A stretch of 64,000 bases of DNA, taken from NCBI GenBank assembly GCA_935421135.1, contig OW285190.1, positions 14,580,501 through 14,644,500 on the forward strand, given 5' to 3'. A program made the position numbers and the translations under genes. Source of the stretch: Bugulina stolonifera (lineage: Eukaryota; Bryozoa; Gymnolaemata; Cheilostomatida; Bugulidae). A model generated the notes under the pieces. That model made no database searches and was not told where the DNA came from. It was given only the letters and a program-made list of their open reading frames with translations. Of the stretch, positions 1 through 12,044 are shown one piece after another (positions within the stretch are counted from its first letter, which is position 1; every line of letters begins with the position of its first letter).

Positions 1-3000
1 GCAGTTACTTGCCATATGATGTTCGGTAATGTAGTTCACCATTTCCTCATAATGCTTAGCAAAGGTATAGTTCTCAAACCTTACATCTGGTGGCCGTCCC
101 ATGCACACCATGTTCCCTGAACTACAACTTGCTACAACAGCTATGCCCACAAGTATAGCTATGCCCATCATGAATGTAATTAAATTGTAGTTAATTTATC
201 ACTAGTATATTACATGTCTATACTGTATAGTACAAAGCAGTGGAAATATAGGCTGGCCAAAAATTAATTCAGTTGGCCTGAGAATAGACAAAGTCACATG
301 ACTAGATGGTATTATCCACAGTCGGATAAGTCAACTATAATAATATAATCAAGTGTAGTAAGGTACGGACATGTTGCAAGTATATCAGTTTTATTTGCAA
401 AAAATTGCATGGAATTGCATATGACTAGAGTGTCTAAGTATGAGTACTGTAGACTGTAATATTCCACTAGTCCTGTAGCTATGTCAAAACCTTATCACTT
501 GACTAAAGGTAAAGTAAACCAAAGACACAAACCAAAGACAAACATAACACATAACAAGTTTCACATAACAAGTTTCACATAACAAGTTTCACATAACAAG
601 TTTCACATAATTGTTGGTTGACAGATGATAGAAGGGCCCAACAAAGAAAGGCCAGATGTAAGCTCACCATAAACTCCCCTGATTATGGTGGGACCAAAGA
701 ACTAAATTGCTTAAATCACTAAGTTGAACTCCACAGGCTATTATTAGTTACACAAAGATTCTTTATAATCTGCTTCACATAACAGGTTTAGCTTCTTGAA
801 TGCAAACTAATAACACCAATGTGAAGCACCAGTAAGCAGTAGTAAATCAAACATGCTTTGATGCCAGTTACATAATACTATGCAACATACATATTCGTGC
901 ACCCTAAATAGGGTGCATAGTGACCCAATTTTGCACCTGCCTTAGATATGTGAAACCCCAAGTAGCTGATAAGAAATAACTAATGAACCATAGGCCATAA
1001 CAAATTTAGTTGTCAACCATTAGGCAAACTAGTTCTCGCAATAATTTACATGCTGTTAGAAATATGCATATTTATTTCTAAAAAGAGTAGGGTGTAACCA
1101 CACTTCATGCAAATAACATTTATTTAAATTGTGGGTTACATTTTGCAAAATCAGAGTACTGTTAGATAAGCCCATATCACAACAGGTAGACTGAGTAGTT
1201 GTACAAAGAGAATTACAGTAATAGAGCAATCTAATCATTTTTTTGGCTAAGTAGAGCTATCTTCATAAGGAAAATATTGTGATGTTGGTAGGTACTAGAT
1301 AACAATTAATCAGCCTGTTTTGACAGTCACTGTCAGGTACTTGGATAACGAAATAGATTAAAATGTGAAAATGGCAATCCTTCACATTTTATTGCTAGCT
1401 ATGTGTCATCATTCACATAGTTTATGGTTGGAGTCAAAACAGGTTCAATCAGATTCTAGCTAGGGTGGTGCAGGATAACTTTACTAGCCTATTGCTTAAA
1501 CCAAGAGATTTGTTGCTATTCAAATAGTTTGGTTTCACATCTTAGTATGGTATGGGTGGATGATTACCCAAACCTAATGCTGGTACAATGATTCCTTGTC
1601 AAGATTTTCGGCCTACACTTTAACCTATGAATTTTGTTTGAGTGTCTCATAAAAATGCCTCTGAACCTCGACGCATTGATTATCTTTAGTTCTATTCTGA
1701 TACTTTACATAATTTCTGCTGCATGATGGTGGCAGTCAATATACAATCAATTAGGGAAACTTATATTACTCTGGCCAAGATGATAAATACCACAATCTCG
1801 ATTTAATATCCCCAACACAAGATTTTACATAGACCCGGTTGAACGTTGTTACAACAGACAGAGCTGCACGCTGAAATTCAGGATAATTAAGACCAAATCC
1901 TTTTTAATAGGTGGATTTTCTTACCGTCATTAGCATAGTGAAGATGCAGAGTAGAGAGAAGCTCATAATAGGTTAGGTTAGGCTTATGGTTGGGGCCACA
2001 GAGATCATCATGGTGGATCCTTACCACCAAGAGGTAGACAGACAAAGTGTGTGTGTCCAAACCATCAGTCAACACATTCTGTACTCTCTCAGCAGTCAGA
2101 CACTATATAACATAAAACAAATACTTGTATATTGTGGGCAGCATTGGACAACCACATCATACGGGAGTTGAAGACAAGGGCAGCATTGGACAACCACAAG
2201 TGATTGGAAATTCCACTGAAAAAAAAAAAGAAAAGTTACGTGAATTAAATTGAATCTCATATTCTGTTTATAAAGGAGATTTACATGCAGGCTTACATGG
2301 CATTATATTATTTTGGTTTGGTTCTAGACCACAATAATTTGTCTTGATATACATGTAATTGTAATATATGCTACCAACCATTGCAAACTCTATTCTAAGC
2401 TGGCAAACAGCTTACACAATGTATAATAAACTTACTATGAAAACTAAATTTTATTGCATAGCGTAATGAGAGGATGTCGCCTGCATGAATGATATCATTT
2501 CTTATTTTATTAACATCTCAGTTATTTACTCTGCTACAGCAATTACTTGTGTGTACAATAAATTAATACAATGACGTGAAACATCAATTAATTGTTATCA
2601 AAACATTATATTTTGTGGAATAGTAATTTGGCCAGGCAGTTATATGAGTAAAAAGTATAGTATTTAGATTCAGCAGTTGGCTCATCAAAGTTCCTTTGTA
2701 GAAGGACTGAGGTAAGTTTGGCATAAGAATAGTAGATTTGACAGCAAGTATTAATTAGTACCCAGCTCAACACTGATCTCTATGCAGTGGATTAGGCTAA
2801 ATGGGATTAACAGGGGCAATGTACCTGAAGGCATAACAGCTCAGTAAATAATATTTGTTCTGATGCATTGAATATAGAGGGATACTAAATAGGTAATGAA
2901 TCTCTCTGTCTAGAGCTCTTCTTGTCTACTTACTGGTGGAGTCTCCCTGATTTTCAACTCAAACTCAACTCAACCCTAACTGAACGCCCCAACCCTAACT

Positions 3001-5293
3001 GGACGCCCCCAACCCTAACTGGACGCCCCCAACCCTAACTGGACGCCCCCAAACCTAACTGGACGCCTCCAACCCTAACTGGACACCCTAACTAAACACT
3101 GAATCTCCGTAGTTTTCAGTAATAGAACTTGATGAGCCTAAAGTTGGCTATCGAGAATATCTTTATTTAGAATGGGCACAATTAAATCCTGAGATTTTAA
3201 ATAAATTTCATATGAGTATCTTAAAAAGTATTCCTGGCTCTCACTACATGCACATGTAGTAGGATAAGCTCATTTGATATTGTTTATTTTTTTAAAGTTG
3301 ATATAATTGATTATAACTTATTAATTATAGGAGAATTATTTTTGCCTATCGCCACATTTCAGAAGAGCAAGATTAATGTCATGATAGATTCTTGTATTGA
3401 CACGTTCTGTCCTGTTTACCCAGTCGGATGTAATGGATATTGGGTAAGATCTAATAGACATCGAGGGACAACAAATCAATTAAATCTGTTGTAGCTTGAT
3501 ATATTGTAGAAGTAATACTTTTTTAAAATGTGGCATTAACCTCACTATCTGGTTATTTTTGTTTTGTTAAATGAGTAATAAACGCAGCTGCGATCTCCCT
3601 TCAGCAGCTGCTTTGGAGTTCTGGACTTGAAAATTTTCACTTCCTTTACCCAGTGACATACGACTAGATGTGTAATACAGAGTCTAGATGTGATGGTAAA
3701 ATCTATGGTCATCCTATATCAGTCTGTAAAACGCTATCTGTAATCTGATTAACCAGAGTGCCTAGTGGAAGTAGACTGGTAGCCTATCAGATGGACTGAG
3801 CAGCTATCAGTATGTGGAGTCTACGAACTCCAGAGCATATTCTCTGAGCGAACTAGTTTCCATCTCAATACAAGGAGTGGAAGAATAATACACTGTAAAT
3901 GTTATATTACACTGTATAATATATGTTATATTACACTGTATGATATTATGTTATATTACACTGTATGATATTATGTTATATTACACTGTATAATATTATG
4001 TTATATTACACTGTATGATATTATGTTATATTACACTGTATAATATTATGTTATTATAGTACACTGTATAATATTATGTTATATTACATTGTATAGTATT
4101 ATGCTATATTACATTGTATAAAATTATCATATAATTACTTGCATTTGTCTTGGATGGTGTAATGTAATGATGTTGTAACAAAGAAAATACAGACATAAAA
4201 TAAACTCAATAAATATTCATGAAGATTAATGTAATTAGTAGGTCAAAGTTAAGCAATCATTAATTAGTATAATTATTATTAATAGGGTTATCTTAATAGC
4301 CACAATATTGACTTCTTTTTAAGGAAACTCCAGGGATTATGGTTTATTCTGTCAGAGTTACTTACTATTATAAATAATATTGGCTCAATGGATTTATTAA
4401 TAATTCATATCATAGGCTATCTACCTCTAATACTTCAATTTAGACCAAAAATTAGATTTTGTGGCAAAAAGTATAAATATTACAATAAGTGGGGAGATTT
4501 TTGAGGTAGACTGGGTACTTTGTATAAACTGTGGTATTTTTTATCTATGACTAAAATATAAGGCTATTAAAATTCCTCTGATGCTGTAACCATGTGCAGT
4601 AGATTATGACTAGAAGAAGTGTTACAATGTCACCTTTGTTTGCATACACAGATTTGTCCACACATAGTAACCTACTGTTATATTCATAATGCTATAGCCT
4701 GTATAGCCACATAGCTACACAGCAGTACATGCCTACAGTAAAAGTGAAAGTTGATCAAAGTCTTTATTGAAATGCTAAATTTATAAACCCTGAATAAAAC
4801 CTGGAAAAAATTTGGAAATCTGGATAACACATGTGGTTGCATTATTTCTCCAATGTCATAACTATTATAATGATAAGTCAATAACATAGGCTTAGAACAC
4901 GACATGGCCGCATGTATTTTCACATTACTTTTTGTTTGAAGCAGCTGCATGTATATGGAATGCTGGGGAGTTTTAAAAACTGGTGCTCTTTTACTATTAA
5001 CATGGGGGCATAGAGAGAAATACAAAAATATATACCAGCCTATCACCAATAAGTGGATACATTACTGCTATCTATCACAATGTGAAGGGCTATTAAAAAA
5101 TTACCTGCGAACATGTAGAGTTGGGATTGTCTAGCTCACAGTGTTCTCCAACCACATGAGAGAATGCCTCGAAGAGATCATTGAGAGATTGGTTGGTCCA
5201 TAGGTTCTGTTTGTAAGTTTCCAAGGGTCTGCTGCTAGAAGCAGCTGTGTCTGGTATCGGCAGGAGAAACAGGCAGAGTATTGCCCAATACAT
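1..5293 (-). CDS. Probable secreted protein, 5' part of gene (3' end beyond window)
   Basis: Three minus-strand exons join in phase: 5105-5293 (ATG at 5293, donor GTAATT), 1925-2087 (or 2078, two in-phase AG acceptors; donor GTAAGA) and 1-116, which runs off the window. The first exon starts MYWAILCLFLLPIPDTAASS, a typical hydrophobic signal peptide with small residues at the likely cleavage site, so secretion or a cell-surface location is inferred. The mature part has spaced cysteines (EHCELDN, STCSQ, DDLCGPN, MVCMG, ASNC) and NxT/NxS sites (NQSL, NPNST, NLTYY, NYTF). I do not recognise the family. The stretch 1-171 could alternatively be read as its own ATG start (168 or 171) with a short hydrophobic leader, but the splice acceptor at 117-118 gives a phase match to the preceding exon, so I prefer one gene. 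Introns are long (3.0 and 1.8 kb) and repeat-rich. Confidence 0.6.
548..609. repeat. 14-bp minisatellite, about 4 copies
   Basis: Unit CACATAACAAGTTT repeated head to tail within an intron of the left-edge gene. The copies are nearly identical. Confidence 0.9.
2971..3098. repeat. 19-20-bp minisatellite, about 6 copies
   Basis: Unit close to AACCCTAACTGGACGCCCC, degrading toward the right end. Every unit contains a CCCTAA hexamer like the animal telomere repeat, but it is diluted by GGACGCCCC, so it is a minisatellite and not an interstitial telomere tract. Confidence 0.85.
3120..3376 (+). CDS. Candidate last two exons of an unplaced plus-strand gene (weak)
   Basis: Two plus-strand segments join in phase: 3120-3255 after the acceptor TTTTCAG, and 3331-3376 after TTAATTATAG, separated by a 75-bp intron with donor GTAGTA and closing on TAA. 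The reading includes VGYREYLYLEWAQLNPEIL and ends RHISEEQD. Composition looks coding, but I cannot find the upstream exons or a start codon. The block lies inside an intron of the minus-strand left-edge gene. It could be a nested gene, a decayed fragment or chance. Confidence 0.25.
3898..4126. repeat. About 25-bp AT-rich minisatellite, about 9 copies
   Basis: Unit close to TATTATGTTATATTACACTG plus TATAA, with single-base variants between copies. Confidence 0.85.
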
Positions 5294-7480
5294 TGTCAGG
5301 TTATTATTAAATGGTAAAATAATAAAATATTAGTTCACAGGTTAAATCTAGTCCTATTTGATGTTTGTTGCTGTGGTCATTCAAAGCATAGATGCTATAA
5401 GCTGCACCCCACAAGTAGAACTGAATATACACATATAACTGCTTACAGCTAGCTGGTTTTCTCCACGTGAGCTTTGTATTCATAACAATATGCTATTACC
5501 TGATTGGATAACGCAACTCTGGAGTCTATTGTAATGTTGACTACTGCCAGATAAGACTGGCCAATGAGTTCTGAATGCTAAGATAATTATCATAAATAAA
5601 TTATAATACATGAAGATCTAGCATGATGGTGACATTATTTGTGATCACATCATCATCTCATGCTATTTAAAAATGATAATAATCCTGTAACCATAGCAAC
5701 ATGGTTCACCAAGATATTTGAGCATCAATTCAGAAAAAGTTTTCAAAATCTAACTGCATGTGACTATCTCTCCCTTCAGCTTGGAATTCTCAGCACAATG
5801 TCCAGAGCTTCATTCATCTTATAATACTATGGTGTCAGCCCCACATGCATGTATATGTTCTATTATATACTTGTAGTTGCACTGTTTCTAGCTGACCATC
5901 TGTATGGGCAGTACTTCACTCAGCTGCAGGATTGTTTGTTACCAGTATCTGTTATGATGATGTAATGGATTATCTATTACTACATGCTATTGTCTAAGAT
6001 ATAAAAGATGTTACATAAGTATGTGAAGTCACGAATTAATTTGCTGTAGATTATGTTTTGGCTACTTATAATCCTACCAGCTCTAGTTCCCAGGGTAGCT
6101 AGTGGAGATATGTACATCTGGTGATAAATGACAGCTGGAAAACTTTTGTTTGGTAAACAGGAACTTATCTTCTCATCATACCCTAGTTAATTAATCTACT
6201 GTGGTGCTTTGTGAGTACCATGCAAAAGGGAACCTACAGATGATGAAAAAGAAATTTTAATGGTAAGAGAATATTGTAAAGTTCTGCATGAGTAGTGCAC
6301 GACCTGAAGCTGTATAAATTCGAGTGGTAGCTCACCTAAGTTATCTATAAACAATGTGTTCCTCATCCCAACATGCACATGTATGTCTATAATATATGCA
6401 CTTCCTTGTCAGCTGGGCTCCACTGATAGTCAGTACCTGTGTACTGAGCCAACTTGACCCTATGGCTACTCTCGCTAGTTAGATTCCTAGGGCAATATAG
6501 AAGTTTGGTGTATTTTGTGTGAATGAAAAAGTCAGCAGTATGTGTATTGCGTCTTGTACAGTCCCTTCAGGTTTGGTCTGGGATACAAGTCTCACTGCAA
6601 TATTTGCTTGCTTTGCTCGAAATTTGGGTATTGCCCATAAAGACCTTCACCTGCGACTTTCTGCAGTATTTGCTTGCTTCGCTTGCATGTATTCATGACT
6701 TGTGGTCATGCACTGTAGTCATACATGTGCATGACCTCTGGTGGTGCAGGCATGCTACAGGGATTCCTCAAAGAGTTGTGTTCACTTGCATTGAAGCGAC
6801 AAATCAAGGTCAAGGATGGTTGTCCAATGTTGTCATAGCTTGAGTTCCAATATAAATCGAGTGGGTGAGGTGAGTCAGAAACCCACCCACCATGTATGTC
6901 TGTAGTGTAATGTAGATATGTGTACACATGCATTACTACAACACATAGTAATATACTGTATATTTTAGTTTAGCCATAACATCACTAGAATGTGAACATT
7001 TAATCCACTTGAATCTGTTTGTCCTCATTTGATGAGCTACTAATAGAAAGTGTAGTAATGTACATAATACAAATACCTGTACAATTTGTATTATATAATA
7101 CACATATCTATGGGATCAATTATAACATGCTTTAATATTTTGATAATAGATAAAACACACAGAAATAGCCAAATCTCTATGAATAAGCCCTGCGAAGAGC
7201 AGCTCAGTAAATAGTAGCTGATGGCATTATTGTAGGCTAATAGGATAAATAGTAGACTGCTACTTCAATGTAATGTACATTGATGTATTACTGTATTATC
7301 CACTGTTTTGCCCCTTGAATTGGAATTTCCAAAAGAACCTAGTATTGAGTGAATCGGAATTTCCAGCTGTGACCTATATTTCCCATTCAACAATTGAGCA
7401 GACATTATAATTTGCAGTGACCAAAATATTTAGTCACCTAGAAAAATAAAATATTGCTTACTGGTCTTTAACTTATAAAA
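5294..7480. other. Region without a supported gene
   Basis: Upstream of the left-edge gene. Open frames here (for example 6523-6843 plus) lack splice logic and protein-like composition. A short direct repeat around CAGTATTTGCTTGCTT (about 6598-6680) is the only structure I see. Confidence 0.5.
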
Positions 7481-8290
7481 CTATAACCTATAAACCTATA
7501 ACCTATAAACCTATAAGCAGGGTTGGGAATCGCCAATAGCATTCGATATTCGATGGTGATTTTCTTTGGTCTATTCACCATCGATTCCACCTAATCTTTG
7601 GTTTCCAACAAAGCCATCGAAATGCATGTATTCGTTGGTTCTATAGGGTTACAGCTGCATTCGATTGTCACTAAGCTGCTAATTAATCTGCTAGTGTTTA
7701 GTACAGGAAATAAATGAAAAGCCTTGTAGCTTAGTTTTTATCTTTTTAACAAAAAAAATGATGATGAGCTGTTTTATTTAATAACAAAATAATAGTTTCT
7801 ATTTGCAAGCTAGGATAAAATGTGAGTGGCTAGCACCAAATAAGAAATAATAGCCTGAAATTTCTGGCTAAGATTTGCAGTGCATATAAATATTTGAATG
7901 CTAAAAAGAAACATAAAGGTAGAGGAGATAACTCTAAACTATGAGAAAATGCAAATAAAACTGGTAATATTAGGCACAGTTGTTATAACATTTTAAAGTA
8001 ATAGACAAAATTAGTAAAGACAATAAATTTCTCTATTTTTACAAAAATTATACCCATATACATGTGCATTTTCTAAAATCATCATCGATTGTAAAATCGA
8101 TTGAAGTACAATCATTGATTTGGTAAAGTAACAATCGAATGCTTGTATTCTTTGGTTTAGCCAGCATAATCGAAAATCGGAAATCGAATGCAAAAGTAGA
8201 TCAAAGTTCCCAACCCTGCCTATAAGCCTATAAACCTATAAACCTATAAACCTATATACCTATAAACCTATAACCTATAATCCTATAAAC
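7481..8290. repeat. CCTATAAA microsatellite, split by a hAT MITE
   Basis: Tandem CCTATAAA-type octamers at 7481-7517 and again at 8219-8290. The array is interrupted by the MITE at 7518-8218, so it was one tract before insertion. Confidence 0.85.
7518..8218. mobile_element. Non-autonomous hAT element (MITE), 701 bp
   Basis: Ends are inverted repeats starting CAGGGTTGGGAA at both sides, the typical hAT form. Flanks carry a perfect 8-bp target duplication, CCTATAAG, at 7510-7517 and 8219-8226. The interior has many TCGATT/AATCGA motifs close to both ends and no transposase reading frame, so the element would depend on a hAT transposase supplied elsewhere. The target site lies inside a CCTATAAA microsatellite, so part of the duplication match could be coincidental, but the terminal repeat is clear. 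Confidence 0.88.
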
Positions 8291-8620
8291 CATAACAACC
8301 CCTTCACTCCCACATCTCAAGATTTTAATTCTAGACAAAGAGGAAGTATTGTGAGCTACTGTCACATTAGCCTGCTTGGTAGCCTACGATGTCGAACTAA
8401 AGATCAAGAATTGAAATCTGTTTTCTTAAACATGTATTATTTATGCAGTTGAAAAAGTAGTATTTCAAATGAGTTGAAAGCAGTGTTCAAAGTAGAACAA
8501 AAGAGGTGGGTACACGGTGCATGCAATCTTACAGATTAATTTCGTGTAACTATCCACTTAATCTTATAATACATTTAACTAAGGATTAGTAAATTACTAA
8601 AATAAAATCAAAAAAAATTA

Positions 8621-8692
8621 TGCTCTAATGGGATTTGAACACATGTCCTTATGATTGACAATCGGACACTCTACTACTACACTGTCAGGTCC
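8621..8692 (-). pseudogene. Degenerate tRNA-Asp-like sequence (tRNA-derived SINE head or tRNA pseudogene)
   Basis: Read on the minus strand it has an A-box-like stretch (AGTGTAGTAGTAGAGTG), an anticodon-loop-like TTGTCAA (GTC, Asp) and a B-box-like TGTTCAAATCC, in tRNA order and spacing over 72 nt. The acceptor stem does not pair and the anticodon stem is only partly paired, so this is not a working tRNA gene. It is followed by an A/T-rich tail, as in tRNA-derived SINEs. Confidence 0.6.
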
Positions 8693-8805
8693 ACCATCAC
8701 TGCGTGGGGGAAAACTAGCTATTAAAATGAGGGTACACACCTGCTGGCTGTATAACCACTAAAATTGAGGTGGGTACACATCGTATACTCCCGTATAACC
8801 ACATT

Positions 8806-9113
8806 CAGGGGCGGCTATTATAGGCACCAACGCCACCATCCTAGGCGTGTGTTCAATCAAGCATGCAATACTAGCTGTGCACTGTCAACACTGTCAATAC
8901 TATGCATGTTAAGCCTTCAATTCATTTCCCATTTACTTGCTCAGGCAGTATAGTCATTGTATAGTGCTGAAATAGTCATGTTATAATATGTGTATACTGT
9001 ACCCATACATGTTCATGTTCCACACTTATCTTGTATTAACTCACTCAGGCGTGTGAAATCCATGACTTCTTGAAAATAGGCTGGTGTTGAAATTTTTCCT
9101 ATATCCGCCCCTG
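8806..9113. mobile_element. Non-autonomous hAT element (MITE), 308 bp
   Basis: Terminal inverted repeats start CAGGGGCGG and continue, with a few mismatches, through TATAGG. A perfect 8-bp target duplication, ACCACATT, flanks it at 8798-8805 and 9114-9121. There is no transposase. The ends differ from those of the 7518-8218 element, so this is a different hAT MITE family. Confidence 0.9.
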
Positions 9114-9121
9114 ACCACATT

Positions 9122-11112
9122 AGTTTAAAAATATTTGTTAAAACTCATTAAATTAAAGAATAAGAATATCATTATTACTAACGTTGCTATTAATTCACCG
9201 TGTAATATTGGGTCTGAGCTGAATTTAGAAGGGTCATCTGACCAACTTCATCACAATTCAAAGAAATAACAATGAGCAAAGTAGAAGAAAAAACTTCTAC
9301 TTTGTTTATAATGCCATCAGTATTTATAACGTTTAGTTTTTACACTTAATTTAATTTACATGGAAGTATTGAAGACGTTTTAATTGATGCAATAAGGGAA
9401 TGGTGTATTATCACTATAATGAGGTATCTACGAAGTAAGTGCATTTTAAAAACTAGAAGTTTCGAACACTAACCTTTCTGGACAGTAATTAGAAAATAAT
9501 ATATTGTACAAACATTTTGTGTTATTAGACAAAGGTTTACGATATTTACAAATAAAAATGATTTCCTTGTCTGATTTTAGAATTTTCTTGAAGTTTGTAT
9601 GATTTTTTTTAAAGAATGAATATTACCGTGCAATCACCAATTGTGTTGAAATACGCTGTGAAATATTGTGAACGCTAGCGTCTTTTGCCATAGATGACCG
9701 GGCAACTGCTCATCTGAATATTACCTGAGCAGAAAACTGTGGACGTGTGGCCAACCCTGGTTAATTGCAATGTGTCATGTGATCTCTCCACCTAATAGGC
9801 CTATACTAATTGGTGTACACTGCAAATGTGCACCTAAGAGGCTAATAATCCTTTAATAGCTGCACAATCATTATGTAACTTTATTTCTCAAATTATTGTA
9901 CCAAACTCACTTCAGAATCACAAAGGTTTAGAAAGCAAACACACTGCAAGTCAAGCTGAATGCCATTTAGTGTTAGCATAATGGAATACCATGATGGTTG
10001 ATGGCGTGGTGTCATACTGATCACTATGATAATTCATCTTAACCTAGAATGTACATCAAACTAATTAAGGGCTTGCAGAGGTATTATTTAACTTATGGCA
10101 GACTGACACTAAACTGGTTCCGCCCAGAATTTCAACAATTAACTCTAAATTCTAAATTCTTGTTATTAAATATTTGGCTGGCCTCATTGCAATTCATGAC
10201 TAAAATTGTTTTTGATAAAATAGTTTTTGTACGATATTAATTGATGTACATGTACAAATTTATATTAATAGGCGTCATTTAGGCTGTGCATGTATGTATA
10301 CATTGTATCTGTATATCACATGTTGCAGATAAATGTATTGTAATGTACTTATCAGACAAGATAACATTCCTCCACATGTTGATATTATTCTGTATGCTTC
10401 CTCTTTCGGTTTAGATGAGATACTGATGGAGATATTTCTTATTATTTTATTATTATGGAGATTTTATTTATGCTAATTTGAGTAAAAATACGCTACCCCA
10501 TTCTTTCATGCACAATGGGATAGGCATATTGTCAAAATGAATGAAATAGCTTTGATTACTGAATGAAATAGTAATGAAGCTGGAATTATCTGCCCACACA
10601 TCGATTATTACCACTTATGTAGTGATTATTCATCTTGCACCATTGGCGCTGCTTTAGATAACCCAAGTACCTAGTTCACACTATGATATATTATTGTATC
10701 CAGCTGTGCAACCGCACAACATGTATCAGAGAAATAATTGCTGAATGCAGCTGCAACTAGGCGGACACTGACAGTAGTACTGGGTTTTTTTAAAGAAGAC
10801 AACTCCACACTCGTATCCTACCTAGTGTAATATCATTTTTATCATAATAACGCACATGACACGGCATGTATTTATGCAATATATAATAATAATTTAGCTG
10901 GTTGAACATGCCTTATTTAAACAACAATTCCATACTAGTAGTATTACATGATGTAATACTGCTTCTAGTAAATTTTTCAAATGTCCAAAATTCTGTAATT
11001 AAATAGCAAAAATATTCTAATGAAAAGGAAAAACAGTGGCTTTTAGTAAAAGTCGCTGGCCACTTGAGAATATTTTAGAAATATGCTATAACTATACATG
11101 TGGATGTAGCAA
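9122..11112. other. Region without a supported gene
   Basis: AT-rich sequence with no open frame bounded by credible splice sites. It precedes the small MGC-protein gene and probably includes its promoter, but I see no distinct promoter element. Confidence 0.5.
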
Positions 11113-11907
11113 ATGGGTTGCATAAAGTCGAAAAATACATCAGATGAAGTAAACCCTATCCAGTCGCCTTATCTGCAAAAAGGTTCTGCTGAGAATGCCA
11201 TCGGTCAGGAGGGCGGAGCATTCCAGAACAGACAAAGGAAAGACACATCAGTTCCTCACCAATCACTTCCTAACCGAGGTCCATCTTCAATCATACCAGG
11301 TAGTAAGTACGAGACTAAATCTCTGAATGAAGTGTTTAGGTGATATAGTAATAATACAATAATAATAACATATTATTTTTAATAAAACGGATAAGTGCAG
11401 AAGTACAAAACTTTGGAGTATTGGACAGGCAAGTGCAACTTGACATTTTTATTTATACCTGATGAAATTAGACTAAATATATTATTTGTATATTAGGCTA
11501 TATGTAAATGCATATAGGTTGGTATACATGTATACAATCATACATATGTGTAAAGTGTTTAAACTATAACCAACATGTATCATAAACCTATGGCAAATTT
11601 TCACCAGTAGAAGTTTGGAAGAGATGATTGTAGACTTGTAACAATAAAGGACATTCCCATGTTTGTATTTTTATGTTGAAGGTGATTTAAATGAGACAAA
11701 ATACACTGTGCACAATAACAACGTGATTGTGGATCATCATCATAATATATATTGTATATTTATGTATTTATATTTATATTACATCTACGTAATTATATTG
11801 ATATAGCCTGATCTCTAACCATATGTATCACCTTAAACTTTACAGTTGATGGAGGGAGAGGTCTGGGCCGAGGTTCAATGACTAGAGTGCTGGGAGAAGA
11901 CAGCTAA
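11113..11907 (+). CDS. Small MGC-type protein, likely membrane-anchored, 83 aa
   Basis: Two exons: 11113-11302 (ATG in AAATGG context; donor GTAAGT) and 11846-11907 (acceptor TTTACAG, TAA stop). An alternative donor three bases upstream would drop one residue. The protein begins MGCIKSKN. Gly2 with Ser6 fits the N-myristoylation consensus, and Cys3 next to it fits dual acylation, the arrangement known from Src-family kinases such as Lyn. A peripheral membrane location is therefore inferred. The rest is polar and low in hydrophobic residues, with a C-terminal GGRGLGRGSMTRVLGEDS. There is no kinase, SH2 or SH3 domain, and the protein ends after 83 residues. I do not recognise the family. An AATAAA follows at 12039-12044. 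Confidence 0.7.
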
Positions 11908-12038
11908 GGCTATGAAGTCAGCACTCCCACCCACCATGTTTGGCACACCGACTATTGTTAACATGTTATAGCCAAACTGTTGTCAACTGTACAATTTGTC
12001 ACTAAAGTTATGCATGTATCATAAAGTACTTTGTCGTA

Positions 12039-12044
12039 AATAAA
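12039..12044 (+). terminator. Polyadenylation signal AATAAA of the MGC-protein gene
   Basis: First AATAAA downstream of the stop at 11907, about 130 bases away. Confidence 0.5.

Noticed and set aside
2971..3098. Interstitial telomere tract
   Set aside because: CCCTAA occurs only once per 19-20-bp unit; it is a minisatellite.
4684..5049. 121-residue minus-strand open frame
   Set aside because: No exon borders in phase with the neighbouring exons; composition looks non-coding.
6523..6843. 106-residue plus-strand open frame
   Set aside because: Built on a local direct repeat; no start context, no splice partners and no protein-like motif.
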